In this document: positions 17,511 to 24,726 of the stretch, piece by piece
How positions within the stretch are numbered: the stretch's first letter is position 1
How the letters are laid out: every line of letters begins with the position of its first letter
Source: PFJX01 sp040751755
Lineage (GTDB): Bacteria; Pseudomonadota; Gammaproteobacteria; Burkholderiales; Thiobacillaceae
Assembly: GCA_040751755.1 (NCBI GenBank)
Contig: JBFMHC010000025.1
Span: 105,424 to 169,423 of the forward strand
Direction of reading: 5' to 3'
DNA length: 64,000 bases
The notes under the pieces: generated by a model
What the model was told of the DNA's origin: nothing
The model's input: only the letters and a program-made list of their open reading frames with translations
The model's database searches: none
Translations under genes and position numbers: made by a program

Positions 17511-17524
17511 CTGACATAGATCAA
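17511..17524. promoter_or_regulatory. FNR/Dnr-like box upstream of a DUF2249 gene
   Basis: CTGACATAGATCAA matches the FNR-family pattern TTGA(T/C)-N4-(A/G)TCAA with one mismatch in the left arm and a perfect right arm. It is centred about 67 bases before the start at 17585. This is consistent with anaerobic induction of the block that begins there, but a single near-match has limited weight. Confidence 0.45.
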
Positions 17525-17584
17525 GGCTATCCTGACCTGTGAGCCCGAGTATCGCCACTCCCTTTTTCAATTGATCCGAACACC

Positions 17585-17869
17585 ATGAACATCAACATCC
17601 CCGTACAGCCCATCGTCCACAACCACAACCGCCCGGACGGCATCTACCCGTTCGACGCGCGCGGCATCGCCAAGCGCTTCCGCCACGCGGCGATCTTCGG
17701 CGCGCTGGACAGCCTGCAGCCGGGCGAGCGCATGCGCTTCGTCAACGACCACAACCCCATCCCCCTGTTGCAGCAGATGCAGGCGCGCTACGGCGAGCGC
17801 ATCGCCGTGCACTACCTGGAACAGGGCGAACAGGGCGTGATGATCGACTTCATCGTCCAGTCGGCCTGA
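17585..17869 (+). CDS. DUF2249 domain protein
   Basis: A 94-residue single-domain protein with the DUF2249 layout: a dArG segment (YPFDARGIAKRFRHAAIFGALDSLQPGERMRFVNDHNPIPLLQQM) and the closing strand GVMIDFIVQSA. The fold is TusA-like, but the conserved cysteine of TusA is absent. Family members often accompany hemerythrin-like proteins and denitrification genes. A second DUF2249 protein sits next to hemerythrin at 24387. No biochemical activity is assigned. It is followed after 10 bases by the radical-SAM gene, probably in one transcript. Confidence 0.85.
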   Translation: MNINIPVQPIVHNHNRPDGIYPFDARGIAKRFRHAAIFGALDSLQPGERMRFVNDHNPIPLLQQMQARYGERIAVHYLEQGEQGVMIDFIVQSA

Positions 17870-17879
17870 CGCGAAGCCC

Positions 17880-18956
17880 ATGCTGGCGGAACGGGTGCAC
17901 ACCTTCGGGCAGTGGCTCAAGGCCCGGCATGGCGAGCGCGTGCACAAGATCGCGCTGGACGCCGGCCTCACCTGCCCGAACCGCGACGGCAGCAAGGGCA
18001 CCGGCGGCTGCACCTTCTGCAACAACGCCTCCTTCAATGCGAACGTGGCGCGGCAAGGCGGCGACACTCACCCTCTCCCCCCGGGAGAGGGCAGGGTGAG
18101 GGAGCAACCGTTGCCTCCAGACGAACGCAGATCCCTCACCCCCAGCCCCTCCCCAGAGCGTGCCGCCATGCCCCTGCGGGCGCAGCTGGAGACCGGCCGG
18201 CGCGGCATCGCGCGCGGCACGCGGGCGCGCAAGTACCTGGCCTACTTCCAGGCCTACACCAACACCTACGCTGACGTCGCCACCCTGAGGGCCCTGTACG
18301 ACGAGGCCCTGGCGATGGACGGCATGATCGGCCTGTCCGTCGGCACGCGCCCGGACTGCGTGCCGGACGCGGTGCTGGACCTGCTCGCCGGCTACCGCGA
18401 GCGCGGCATGGAGGTGTGGCTGGAGCTGGGCCTGCAGTCCGCCTTCGACGAGACCCTGGCGCGCGTCAACCGCGGCCACGGCCTGCGCGAATACGTGCAG
18501 GCCTGCAAGCGCGCGCGCCGGCGCGGCATCCCCGTGTGCACCCACCTGATCGCCGGCCTGCCCGGCGAGACCGCCTGGCACAGCCGCGAGACCCTGGACA
18601 TCGTGCTCGACATCGGCACCGACGGGCTGAAGCTGCATCCCCTGCACGTGGTCAAGCACACCCTGCTCGCCAAGCAGTGGCGCGAGGGCGGCTATGCGCC
18701 GCTGGGCATGGACGAGTACGCCGGGATCGCCGCCGACCTGATCGAGCGCACCCCCTGGGACATCCCCTATCACCGCATCACCGGCACCGCGCCCGCGCGT
18801 CTGCTGCTGGCGCCCGACTGGTGCGCGGGGAAATGGCCCGTCATCAACGCCATCGAGGCCGAGCTGGCGCGGCGCGGCACGCGCCAGGGCGCGCGGACCG
18901 CCGCCGAGGCCCCGCCCTTCGCGGCGCCGCGCGCCTGCGTGCCGTTGCCGCAATGA
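17880..18956 (+). CDS. Radical-SAM protein of the YhcC (TIGR01212) family with a repeat-derived insertion
   Basis: A 358-residue radical-SAM enzyme. The cluster cysteines are Cys32, Cys44 and Cys47 (TCPNRDGSKGTGGCTFCNN), the long spacing of the YhcC family rather than CX3CX2C. The family motifs KYLAYFQAYTNTYAD and LKLHPLHVVKHT follow. Between the cluster loop and the barrel, about residues 61-96 are not family sequence: they read GDTHPLPPGEGRVREQ and SLTPSPSPER, the translated form of the palindromic repeat of this window. The reading frame survives. The function of YhcC is not settled; tRNA or anaerobic-metabolism roles have been proposed. It overlaps no neighbour. Confidence 0.88.
   Translation: MLAERVHTFGQWLKARHGERVHKIALDAGLTCPNRDGSKGTGGCTFCNNASFNANVARQGGDTHPLPPGEGRVREQPLPPDERRSLTPSPSPERAAMPLRAQLETGRRGIARGTRARKYLAYFQAYTNTYADVATLRALYDEALAMDGMIGLSVGTRPDCVPDAVLDLLAGYRERGMEVWLELGLQSAFDETLARVNRGHGLREYVQACKRARRRGIPVCTHLIAGLPGETAWHSRETLDIVLDIGTDGLKLHPLHVVKHTLLAKQWREGGYAPLGMDEYAGIAADLIERTPWDIPYHRITGTAPARLLLAPDWCAGKWPVINAIEAELARRGTRQGARTAAEAPPFAAPRACVPLPQ
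18066..18160. repeat. Palindromic repeat pair inside the coding sequence of the YhcC-like gene
   Basis: CACCCTCTCCCCCCGGGAGAGGG and an inverted partner beginning ATCCCTCACCCCCAGCCCC lie inside the open frame. They encode about 36 residues with no counterpart in the enzyme family. It is the same element that otherwise lies between genes in this window. Confidence 0.75.
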
Positions 18957-18975
18957 CACCCACGAGGACACCCCC

Positions 18976-19578
18976 ATGTCGTTCCCCGCATTCTTCGCCG
19001 ACCTCCCCACGCTCACCCTCCACGACCCGCTCGCGGAGGTCCTGGGCGCCGCGGAGGGCGGGCGCCTGCAATACCGCTACGAGGACGCGGTGCGGCTGGC
19101 CGGGCACTCCTGCCCGACCGTCGCGGGCGCCTGGCTGATGGCCCTGCGCGGCCTCGCCTTTCTCCATCCCGGCGGCCTGCCGCGCCGCGGCGACATCCGC
19201 GTCGAGCTGCGCGGCGCGCAGGACGCCGGCACCACCGGCGTGGTCGGCGCGGTGCTCTCGCTCATCACCGGCGCGGCGGGGGAGGGCGGCTTCAAGGGCC
19301 TGGGCGGACGGCACGCGCGCCGCGGCCTGCTGAGTTATGGCGCCGACATCCCCGCCGAGGTGCGCATGACCCGGCTCGACACCGGCGCCAGCGCCTTGCT
19401 CGACTACCACCCCGAGCTTGTCCCCGCCGACCCCGAGGCCGCGCCGCTCATGGCGCGCGTGGTCGGCGGCGTCGCCGACGCGGAGGAGGCGGCGGCGTTC
19501 GCGCGGCACTGGCAGGCGCGCGTGCGGCGCATCCTGACGCGCCACGCCGAAGACCCGGACCTGGTGGTCTGCCGCTGA
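18976..19578 (+). CDS. FmdE-like domain protein
   Basis: A 200-residue protein whose AGHSCPTVAGAWLMALRGL (about residues 36-54) matches the HGHLCPG-type metal-binding motif of the FmdE family, named after a subunit associated with formylmethanofuran dehydrogenase. The remainder (DIRVELRGAQDAGTTGVVGAVLSLITGA and a C-terminal helical tail ending DPDLVVCR) is conserved-looking but unassigned. There is no signal peptide. It sits between a radical-SAM gene and a class I amidotransferase in a tightly packed, same-strand run. Possible involvement in molybdopterin or metal handling is inferred from the family name only. Confidence 0.65.
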   Translation: MSFPAFFADLPTLTLHDPLAEVLGAAEGGRLQYRYEDAVRLAGHSCPTVAGAWLMALRGLAFLHPGGLPRRGDIRVELRGAQDAGTTGVVGAVLSLITGAAGEGGFKGLGGRHARRGLLSYGADIPAEVRMTRLDTGASALLDYHPELVPADPEAAPLMARVVGGVADAEEAAAFARHWQARVRRILTRHAEDPDLVVCR

Positions 19579-19590
19579 CCGGAGCCGACC

Positions 19591-20304
19591 GTGACCGAAC
19601 CCGCCCGCCCGCGCCGCATCGCCGTGATCCGCCACCTCGCCTTCGAGGACGCGGGCACCTTTGCCGCGCCGCTCGCCGCCCACGGCGAGGTCGTCACCCT
19701 GGACGCGGGGGTCGACGACCTGGCCGCGCCGCTGCGCGAGGCCGACCTGGCGGTGGTCCTGGGCGGACCCATCGGCGTCTACGAGACGGCGCGCTACCCC
19801 TTCCTCGACGCCACCCTGGCGGCCCTGCGCGCGCGCCTCGCCGCCGGCCGCCCGACCCTGGGGATCTGCCTGGGCGCGCAGCTCATGGCCGCCGCCCTGG
19901 GCGCGCGGGTGTACCCCGGCGGCACCAAGGAGCTGGGCTGGGCCCCGGTCGAGCTGACCCCGGCGGGCGAGCGTTCCTGCCTCGCGGCGCTGGCCGGCCA
20001 GCCGGTGCTGCACTGGCACGGCGACACCTTCGACCTGCCGCCGGGCGCGGAGCGCCTGGCCGGCACCGCGCTATACGCCAACCAGGCCTTCGCGGTGGGC
20101 ACGCACGCCCTGGCCCTGCAGTTCCATCCCGAGGTGGACCACCGCCGCATCGAGCAGTGGCTGATCGGCCATACCGGCGAACTGACCGCCGCGGGCATCG
20201 ACCTGGACGCCCTGCGGCGCGACAGCCTGGCCTACGGGCCCGGCCTGCGCGCGGCGGGCACGCGGCTGTGCGCGCAATGGCTGGAGGGGCTGGGCGATGC
20301 TTGA
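19591..20304 (+). CDS. Class I glutamine amidotransferase domain protein
   Basis: A 237-residue stand-alone class I glutamine amidotransferase. The nucleophile is the Cys in GICLGAQLMAAALGARVYPGG (about residues 90-110), and the catalytic His-Glu pair is in LALQFHPEVD near residue 174. It resembles the GMP-synthase-like amidotransferases that act as GuaA paralogues, and it lacks any synthetase domain. It starts with GTG 12 bases after the FmdE-like gene, and its end overlaps the ubiU start by eight bases, so translation is coupled. The acceptor of the ammonia is unknown. Confidence 0.85.
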   Translation: MTEPARPRRIAVIRHLAFEDAGTFAAPLAAHGEVVTLDAGVDDLAAPLREADLAVVLGGPIGVYETARYPFLDATLAALRARLAAGRPTLGICLGAQLMAAALGARVYPGGTKELGWAPVELTPAGERSCLAALAGQPVLHWHGDTFDLPPGAERLAGTALYANQAFAVGTHALALQFHPEVDHRRIEQWLIGHTGELTAAGIDLDALRRDSLAYGPGLRAAGTRLCAQWLEGLGDA

Positions 20305-21295
20305 GCTGATCTGCCCCGCCGGCAGCCTGCCCGCCCTCAAGGCCGCCGTCGACCACGGCGCCGACGGCGTCTACCTGGGGCTCAAGGACAACACCAACGC
20401 GCGCAACTTCGCCGGCCTCAACTTCGACGCGAAGAGCCTCGCCGAGGGCATCCGCTACGCCCACGCCAGGGGCCGCAAGGTGCTCATGGCCCTCAACACC
20501 TACCCGCAGCCCGCCACCCTGGCGCGCTGGCACGCGGCGGTGGATACGGCTGCAACATCCGGCGTGGACGCGATCATCCTCGCCGACCCCGGCCTCATGG
20601 CCTACGCGCGCAAGCACCACCCGGCGCTGCGCCTGCACCTCTCGGTGCAGGGCTCCGCCACCAGCTACGAGGCGGTCAACTTCTACCGCGAGCGCTTCGG
20701 CATCCAGCGCGCCGTCCTGCCGCGCGTGCTGTCCATGGCGCAGGTCGAGAACGTGGCGCGGAACACCGACGTGGAGATCGAGCTGTTCGGCTTCGGCGGC
20801 CTGTGCGTGATGGTGGAGGGGCGCTGCCTGCTCTCCTCCTACGCCTGCGGCGACTCGCCCAACACCTTCGGCGCCTGCTCGCCGGGCCACGCGGTGCGCT
20901 GGCAGCAGACGCCGCAGGGCATGGAGACGCGCTTGAATGGCGTGCTCATCGACCGCTACGCGGAGCACGAGAAGGCGGGCTATCCCACCCTGTGCAAGGG
21001 CCGCTTCGAGGTGCAGGGCGAGACCTACTACGCCCTCGAGGAGCCCACCAGCCTGAACAGCATGGAGCTGCTGCCGGAGATGGCGCGCCTGGGCATCGCC
21101 GCGATCAAGATCGAGGGCCGCCAGCGCAGCCCCGCCTACGTGGCGCAGGTGACCCGGGTGTGGCGCGCCGCCATCGACGCGGTGAAGCGCTCCGCCGACA
21201 CGTTCAAGCCCAACCCCGCCTGGATGGCGGAACTCAACAAGGTCTCCGAGGGCAGCATGCACACCCTGGGGGCGTATTACCGGCCGTGGAAATGA
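20297..21295 (+). CDS. ubiU: O2-independent ubiquinone hydroxylation protein UbiU (U32 family)
   Basis: A 332-residue U32-family protein. Cys170, Cys177, Cys194 and Cys233 occupy the positions of the four [4Fe-4S] ligands of E. coli UbiU (169, 176, 193 and 232), in FGGLCVMVEGRC, FGACSPGH and TLCKGRF. With UbiV it hydroxylates the ubiquinone precursor ring without oxygen, which is needed to make ubiquinone during nitrate respiration. It is the first of ubiU-ubiV-ubiT. A repeat-filled gap of 181 bases separates it from ubiV, whereas most operons have these two genes nearly touching. Confidence 0.93.
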   Translation: MLELICPAGSLPALKAAVDHGADGVYLGLKDNTNARNFAGLNFDAKSLAEGIRYAHARGRKVLMALNTYPQPATLARWHAAVDTAATSGVDAIILADPGLMAYARKHHPALRLHLSVQGSATSYEAVNFYRERFGIQRAVLPRVLSMAQVENVARNTDVEIELFGFGGLCVMVEGRCLLSSYACGDSPNTFGACSPGHAVRWQQTPQGMETRLNGVLIDRYAEHEKAGYPTLCKGRFEVQGETYYALEEPTSLNSMELLPEMARLGIAAIKIEGRQRSPAYVAQVTRVWRAAIDAVKRSADTFKPNPAWMAELNKVSEGSMHTLGAYYRPWK

Positions 21296-21317
21296 CTCAT
21301 CGAACCATAGCGGGATA

Positions 21318-21462
21318 TTTCCCTCCCCCAGCGGGGGAGGGTGCCCGGAGGGCGGGTGAGGGCGGGCCCGCAGGGGCCGTTGGTCGCGATGGCTCCCCCC
21401 ATACGGTCTCTTCGAGACCGCCCTCTCCCCAACCCTCCCCCGTCGGGGGAGGGAGTCCCGCG
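21318..21462. repeat. C/G-rich palindromic repeats between ubiU and ubiV
   Basis: Two repeat copies, TTCCCTCCCCCAGCGGGGGAGGG (from 21320) and CCCTCTCCCCAACCCTCCCCCGTCGGGGGAGGGAG (21421-21455), flank about 70 bases that include a perfect CGGTCTCTTCGAGACCG palindrome (21405-21421). No promoter was recognised. Confidence 0.7.
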
Positions 21463-21476
21463 GCCTGCCATATGCC

Positions 21477-22418
21477 ATGAAGCTCTCACTCGGCCCCCTC
21501 CTGTACTACTGGTCCCGCGAGGACACCCTGGCCTTCTACGAGGCCGCTGCCGGCTGGCCGGTGGACATCGTCCACCTCGGCGAGACCGTGTGCTCGCGCC
21601 GCCACCTGCTGCGCCTGGCGGATTGGCTCGACCTTGCCGAACAGCTCACCGCCGCCGGCAAAGAGGTGGTGCTCTCGACGCAGACCCTGATCGAGTCGGA
21701 GTCGGACCTCAAGGCCCTGCGCAAGCTCGTCGCCGATGGGCGCTTCCTGGTCGAGGCCAACGAATGGGGCGCGGTGCGCCTGCTCGCCGAGGCCGGCCGG
21801 CCCTTCGTAGCCGGCCCCACGCTCAACGCCTACAACCCCGACACCCTGGCGATGCTGGCGGAACTGGGGGCGCGCCGCTGGGTGCCGCCGGTGGAGATGC
21901 CGCGCGGGATGCTGACGGCGATGACCGTGCCGGCGGGCATGGAGACCGAGCTGTTCGCCTACGGCCGCCTGCCGCTCGCCTTCTCCGCGCGCTGCTTCAC
22001 CGCGCGCCACTACAACCTGCAGAAGGACGACTGCCAGTTCAAGTGCCTGGACCACCCGGACGGCCTGACCCTGCGCAGCCGCGAAGGCGAGGACTTCCTC
22101 ACCCTCAACGGCATCCAGACGCAGTCCGCCAAGGTCATGAACCTGGCGCACCGCCTGGATGAGCTGCGCGACACCGGCGTCGATGTCCTGCGCCTGTCGC
22201 CGCAGGCGCGGCACATGGAGCGGGTGGTGGAGACGTTCCGCGCCCTGCTCGACGGTGAGGGTGGCAAAACCGGCACCGCGCCGGACGCGACGCAAACCCT
22301 GGACCGCCTCATGCCCGGCCGGCCCTGCGACGGCTACTGGCTGGGCGAGGCCGGCATGGCCTATCAAGGCCTTTCACACCCCTCCCCCTCGAGGGGGGAG
22401 GGGCAGGGGAGAGGGTGA
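21477..22418 (+). CDS. ubiV: O2-independent ubiquinone hydroxylation protein UbiV (U32 family)
   Basis: A 313-residue U32-family partner of UbiU. Cys39, Cys173, Cys186 and Cys190 (GETVCSRRH and RCFTARHYNLQKDDCQFKC) have the spacing of the [4Fe-4S] ligands in E. coli UbiV. The family core ends at GYWLGEAGMAY. The last 17 or so residues (QGLSHPSPSRGEGQGRG) are encoded by a palindromic repeat, and the TGA stop is inside it, so the natural stop was probably lost or replaced when the element inserted. This tail is unlikely to affect the iron-sulfur core. Confidence 0.93.
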   Translation: MKLSLGPLLYYWSREDTLAFYEAAAGWPVDIVHLGETVCSRRHLLRLADWLDLAEQLTAAGKEVVLSTQTLIESESDLKALRKLVADGRFLVEANEWGAVRLLAEAGRPFVAGPTLNAYNPDTLAMLAELGARRWVPPVEMPRGMLTAMTVPAGMETELFAYGRLPLAFSARCFTARHYNLQKDDCQFKCLDHPDGLTLRSREGEDFLTLNGIQTQSAKVMNLAHRLDELRDTGVDVLRLSPQARHMERVVETFRALLDGEGGKTGTAPDATQTLDRLMPGRPCDGYWLGEAGMAYQGLSHPSPSRGEGQGRG

Positions 22419-22420
22419 GG
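22378..22420. repeat. C/G-rich palindromic repeat that supplies the ubiV stop codon
   Basis: CCCCTCCCCCTCGAGGGGGG and GGGGCAGGGGAGAGGGTGA overlap the 3' end of ubiV. The terminal GTGA of the element contains the stop. It is identical in design to the copy at 66-105. Confidence 0.75.
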
Positions 22421-22464
22421 CAGGCGCAGCCTGCCATCTTCGTTAAATCAACCGGAGACACGTC

Positions 22465-22941
22465 ATGCAACTCCCCGCCTTCCCCCGCCCCCTCGCCCGC
22501 GTCATCGCCGCCCTGCCGGCCTGGCCCGCCTCGCGCGCCTTCGCCGCCGCCGCCAACCTCGCCGCCTGGCCGACCCTGCGGGAACTGGACTGGGACCACG
22601 TACGCGGCCGGCGTTTCCGCGTGACGGTGAAGGACCTGGGCCTGCACCTGCATTTCTCGGTCCGCGCCGACGGTTTCCGCGCCGAGCGGGACGGCCCCGC
22701 GGACGTGACCTTCACCGCCAGCGCGCCCGACTTCGCCCGCCTGGCCCTGCGCCTGGAGGACCCGGACACCCTGTTCTTCAACCGCCGCCTGCTGATCGAG
22801 GGCGACACCGACCTGGGCCTGACGGTGAAGAACATGCTCGACTCCGTGGAACTGGAGGCCCTGGCCGAGGCGATGCCCGGCCCCCTCGGCGGGCTGGCGC
22901 TGCGCCTGCGCCGCCTCGCCCTCACGCAACACCCCGCCTGA
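22465..22941 (+). CDS. ubiT: UbiT, SCP2-domain ubiquinone biosynthesis accessory factor
   Basis: A 158-residue SCP2 (sterol carrier-like) protein. The lipid-binding domain runs from about residue 45 to 125 (FRVTVKDLGLHLHFSVRADGF, DVTFTASAPDFARLAL, LFFNRRLLIEGDTDLGLTVKNMLDSVE), a pattern typical of UbiT and its aerobic counterpart UbiJ. UbiT is proposed to hold the hydrophobic quinone precursors for UbiU/UbiV under anoxia. It directly follows ubiV after a repeat and precedes a radical-SAM gene by 22 bases. The ATG at 22465 has a GGAGA ribosome site. Confidence 0.88.
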   Translation: MQLPAFPRPLARVIAALPAWPASRAFAAAANLAAWPTLRELDWDHVRGRRFRVTVKDLGLHLHFSVRADGFRAERDGPADVTFTASAPDFARLALRLEDPDTLFFNRRLLIEGDTDLGLTVKNMLDSVELEALAEAMPGPLGGLALRLRRLALTQHPA

Positions 22942-22963
22942 CCGCCCGCGCGAAAGGAAGCAC

Positions 22964-23911
22964 ATGATCACCGACCGCATCGACGCCATCACCAAGATCC
23001 CCCCGGCCTACCAGCACGCGGAACTGCCCGCGCCGAAGAGCGTGAAGATCGAGATCTCGCCGCGCTGCAACTACCGCTGCGGCTTCTGCGCCCTGCGCAC
23101 GCGCGAGAAGCAGCCCAAATGGGACATGGACTTCAACCTGTTCAAGCGCATCACCCGGGAGATGCGCGAGGCGGGCGTGGAGGAGGTCGGCGTGTTCTAC
23201 CTGGGCGAGTCGTTCATGAACCCGCGGCTGCTGGTGGACTGCATCAGCTATCTCAAGTCCGAGCTGGCCATGCCCTATGTCTTCCTCACCTCCAACGCCT
23301 CCATGTCCTTCCCCGAGGCCGTCGAGGCCTGCATGGCGGCGGGCCTGGACTCGCTCAAGTGGTCGTGCAACGCGGCGGACGAGGAGCAGTTCAAGAAGAT
23401 CATGGCGGTCTCCGGCAAGCTGTTCCACCGCGCCCTGGACAACATCAAGTCGGCCTGGGAGATCCGCCAGGAGAAGGGCTACAAGACCGGCCTCTATGCC
23501 TCCTCCATCCACTACGACGGCGAACAGCTGGCGAAGATGGAGGCCCTGCTCAAGGCGCGCGTCATCCCCTACGTCGACCAGCACTACTGGCTGCCGCTGT
23601 ATTCCATGGGCGCCTTCGCGACGCAGCGCGAGGAGGAGCTGGGCTACCGCCCGACCGCCGGCAACCAGGGCCGCCTGGGCGCCCTGCGCGAGCCGCTGCC
23701 GTGCTGGTCCGCCTTCACCGAGGGCCACGTCACCGCCGAGGGCATGCTCTCCGCCTGCTGCTTCGACGCCACCTCGCAGTGGAGCATGGGCGACCTCAAC
23801 AAACAGTCCTTCATGGAGGCGTGGAACTCGCCCGCCTTCGTGGCCCTGCGCGAGGCGCACCTGCGACGCGACGTCACCGGCACGGTGTGCGAATCCTGCA
23901 TCGCCTATTGA
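22964..23911 (+). CDS. Radical-SAM/SPASM protein of unknown function next to ubiUVT
   Basis: A 315-residue radical-SAM protein. The SAM cluster motif is CNYRCGFC (about residues 24-31), and the N-terminus has the KIEISPRC lead-in. C-terminal cysteines (CWSAF, ACCFD and GTVCESCIAY at the end) indicate a SPASM-type auxiliary iron-sulfur site. No substrate peptide gene is next to it, so peptide maturation is not supported. Position after ubiT and before hemerythrin suggests a job under anaerobic or nitrosative conditions. It has a good Shine-Dalgarno (AAAGGAAG). Confidence 0.8.
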   Translation: MITDRIDAITKIPPAYQHAELPAPKSVKIEISPRCNYRCGFCALRTREKQPKWDMDFNLFKRITREMREAGVEEVGVFYLGESFMNPRLLVDCISYLKSELAMPYVFLTSNASMSFPEAVEACMAAGLDSLKWSCNAADEEQFKKIMAVSGKLFHRALDNIKSAWEIRQEKGYKTGLYASSIHYDGEQLAKMEALLKARVIPYVDQHYWLPLYSMGAFATQREEELGYRPTAGNQGRLGALREPLPCWSAFTEGHVTAEGMLSACCFDATSQWSMGDLNKQSFMEAWNSPAFVALREAHLRRDVTGTVCESCIAY

Positions 23912-23937
23912 CCCCCCACTTGATATCGAGGACCGAC

Positions 23938-24390
23938 ATGCGCTCCATCAACGACTACCTGACCGAAGACCACCATGCCTGCGACGACCTCTTCGCCGAG
24001 GCCGAGAACGCCGTCGCGGCCAACGACTGGACGGCCGCCGAGCCGCGCTTCCAGGCCTTCCGTGACGCCACGCTGCGCCACTTCGCGCGCGAGGAGGCGG
24101 TCCTGTTCCCCGCCTTCGAGACCGCCTCGGGGATGACCGGCGGCCCCACCTGGGTGATGCGCGACGAGCACGCGCGCATGCGCGAGGCGCTCGACGCGCT
24201 GTCCGCGGCCGTGGGGCGGCGCGATGCCGAGGGCTACCTCGGCCACTCCGAGACCCTGCTCATGCTCATGGGCCAGCACAACATGAAGGAGGGGCAGATC
24301 CTCTACCGCATGTGCGACCAGGTCCTGGTCGCGCAGGCGGAGGACCTGCTGGGACGCATGCGCGAGCAGTCGGAGGCCGTGCCGGGATGA
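23938..24390 (+). CDS. Hemerythrin HHE cation-binding domain protein
   Basis: A 150-residue four-helix diiron protein. Iron ligands are visible in EDHHACDDLF (near residue 12), LRHFAREEAVLFPAFE (about 43-58), RDEHARMREAL (about 80) and GQHNMKEGQILY (about 113-124). Such proteins bind O2, NO or iron and are common beside denitrification genes, where NO protection or Fe-S repair is proposed. Its stop overlaps the start of a DUF2249 gene (ATGA), a pairing often seen for these two families. Confidence 0.9.
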   Translation: MRSINDYLTEDHHACDDLFAEAENAVAANDWTAAEPRFQAFRDATLRHFAREEAVLFPAFETASGMTGGPTWVMRDEHARMREALDALSAAVGRRDAEGYLGHSETLLMLMGQHNMKEGQILYRMCDQVLVAQAEDLLGRMREQSEAVPG

Positions 24391-24608
24391 CGCGCGAGAT
24401 CCTGGTCGACGCGCGCGACCTGGAGGCCCCCGAGCCGCTGGAACGGGCCCTGGCGGCGCTCGGAGGCATGGGGGAGGGGGAACGCCTGCGCCTGCTGGTG
24501 CCGCGCGAGCCGCTGCCGCTGTATGCCCTCCTTGAACAGATGGGCTACCGCCATCAGGCGCGCATGCTGCCGGACGGCGCTTGCGAGGTGTTGATCCACC
24601 GCGCCTGA
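24387..24608 (+). CDS. Small DUF2249 domain protein coupled to hemerythrin
   Basis: A 73-residue protein with the DUF2249 pattern: ILVDARDLEAPEPLERALAALGGMGEGERLRLLVPREPLPLYALLEQMGY, then CEVLIHRA. Its ATG overlaps the hemerythrin stop by four bases, so expression is coupled. It is the second DUF2249 protein in the block; the first is at 17585. The function is unknown, and the family has a TusA-like fold. Confidence 0.82.
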   Translation: MTREILVDARDLEAPEPLERALAALGGMGEGERLRLLVPREPLPLYALLEQMGYRHQARMLPDGACEVLIHRA

Positions 24609-24632
24609 CGTGGCCGGCGCCGCGGCGGCCGC

Positions 24633-24646
24633 ATGACATCGGTCAA
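24633..24646. promoter_or_regulatory. FNR/Dnr-like box upstream of the NnrS-like gene
   Basis: ATGACATCGGTCAA matches TTGAC-N4-GTCAA with a single mismatch; the inner part TGAC/GTCA is a perfect inverted repeat. Its centre is about 87 bases before the ATG at 24727. A class II FNR-type site at -41.5 would place transcription start near 24681. Confidence 0.55.
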
Positions 24647-24726
24647 ACCCATGCGCCGGCGAACCGCGGCATAGTTGCCGCGTGTCCATTTCCTCTCGCG
24701 GTCGCACGCCGGCGCGAGCGTATTCC

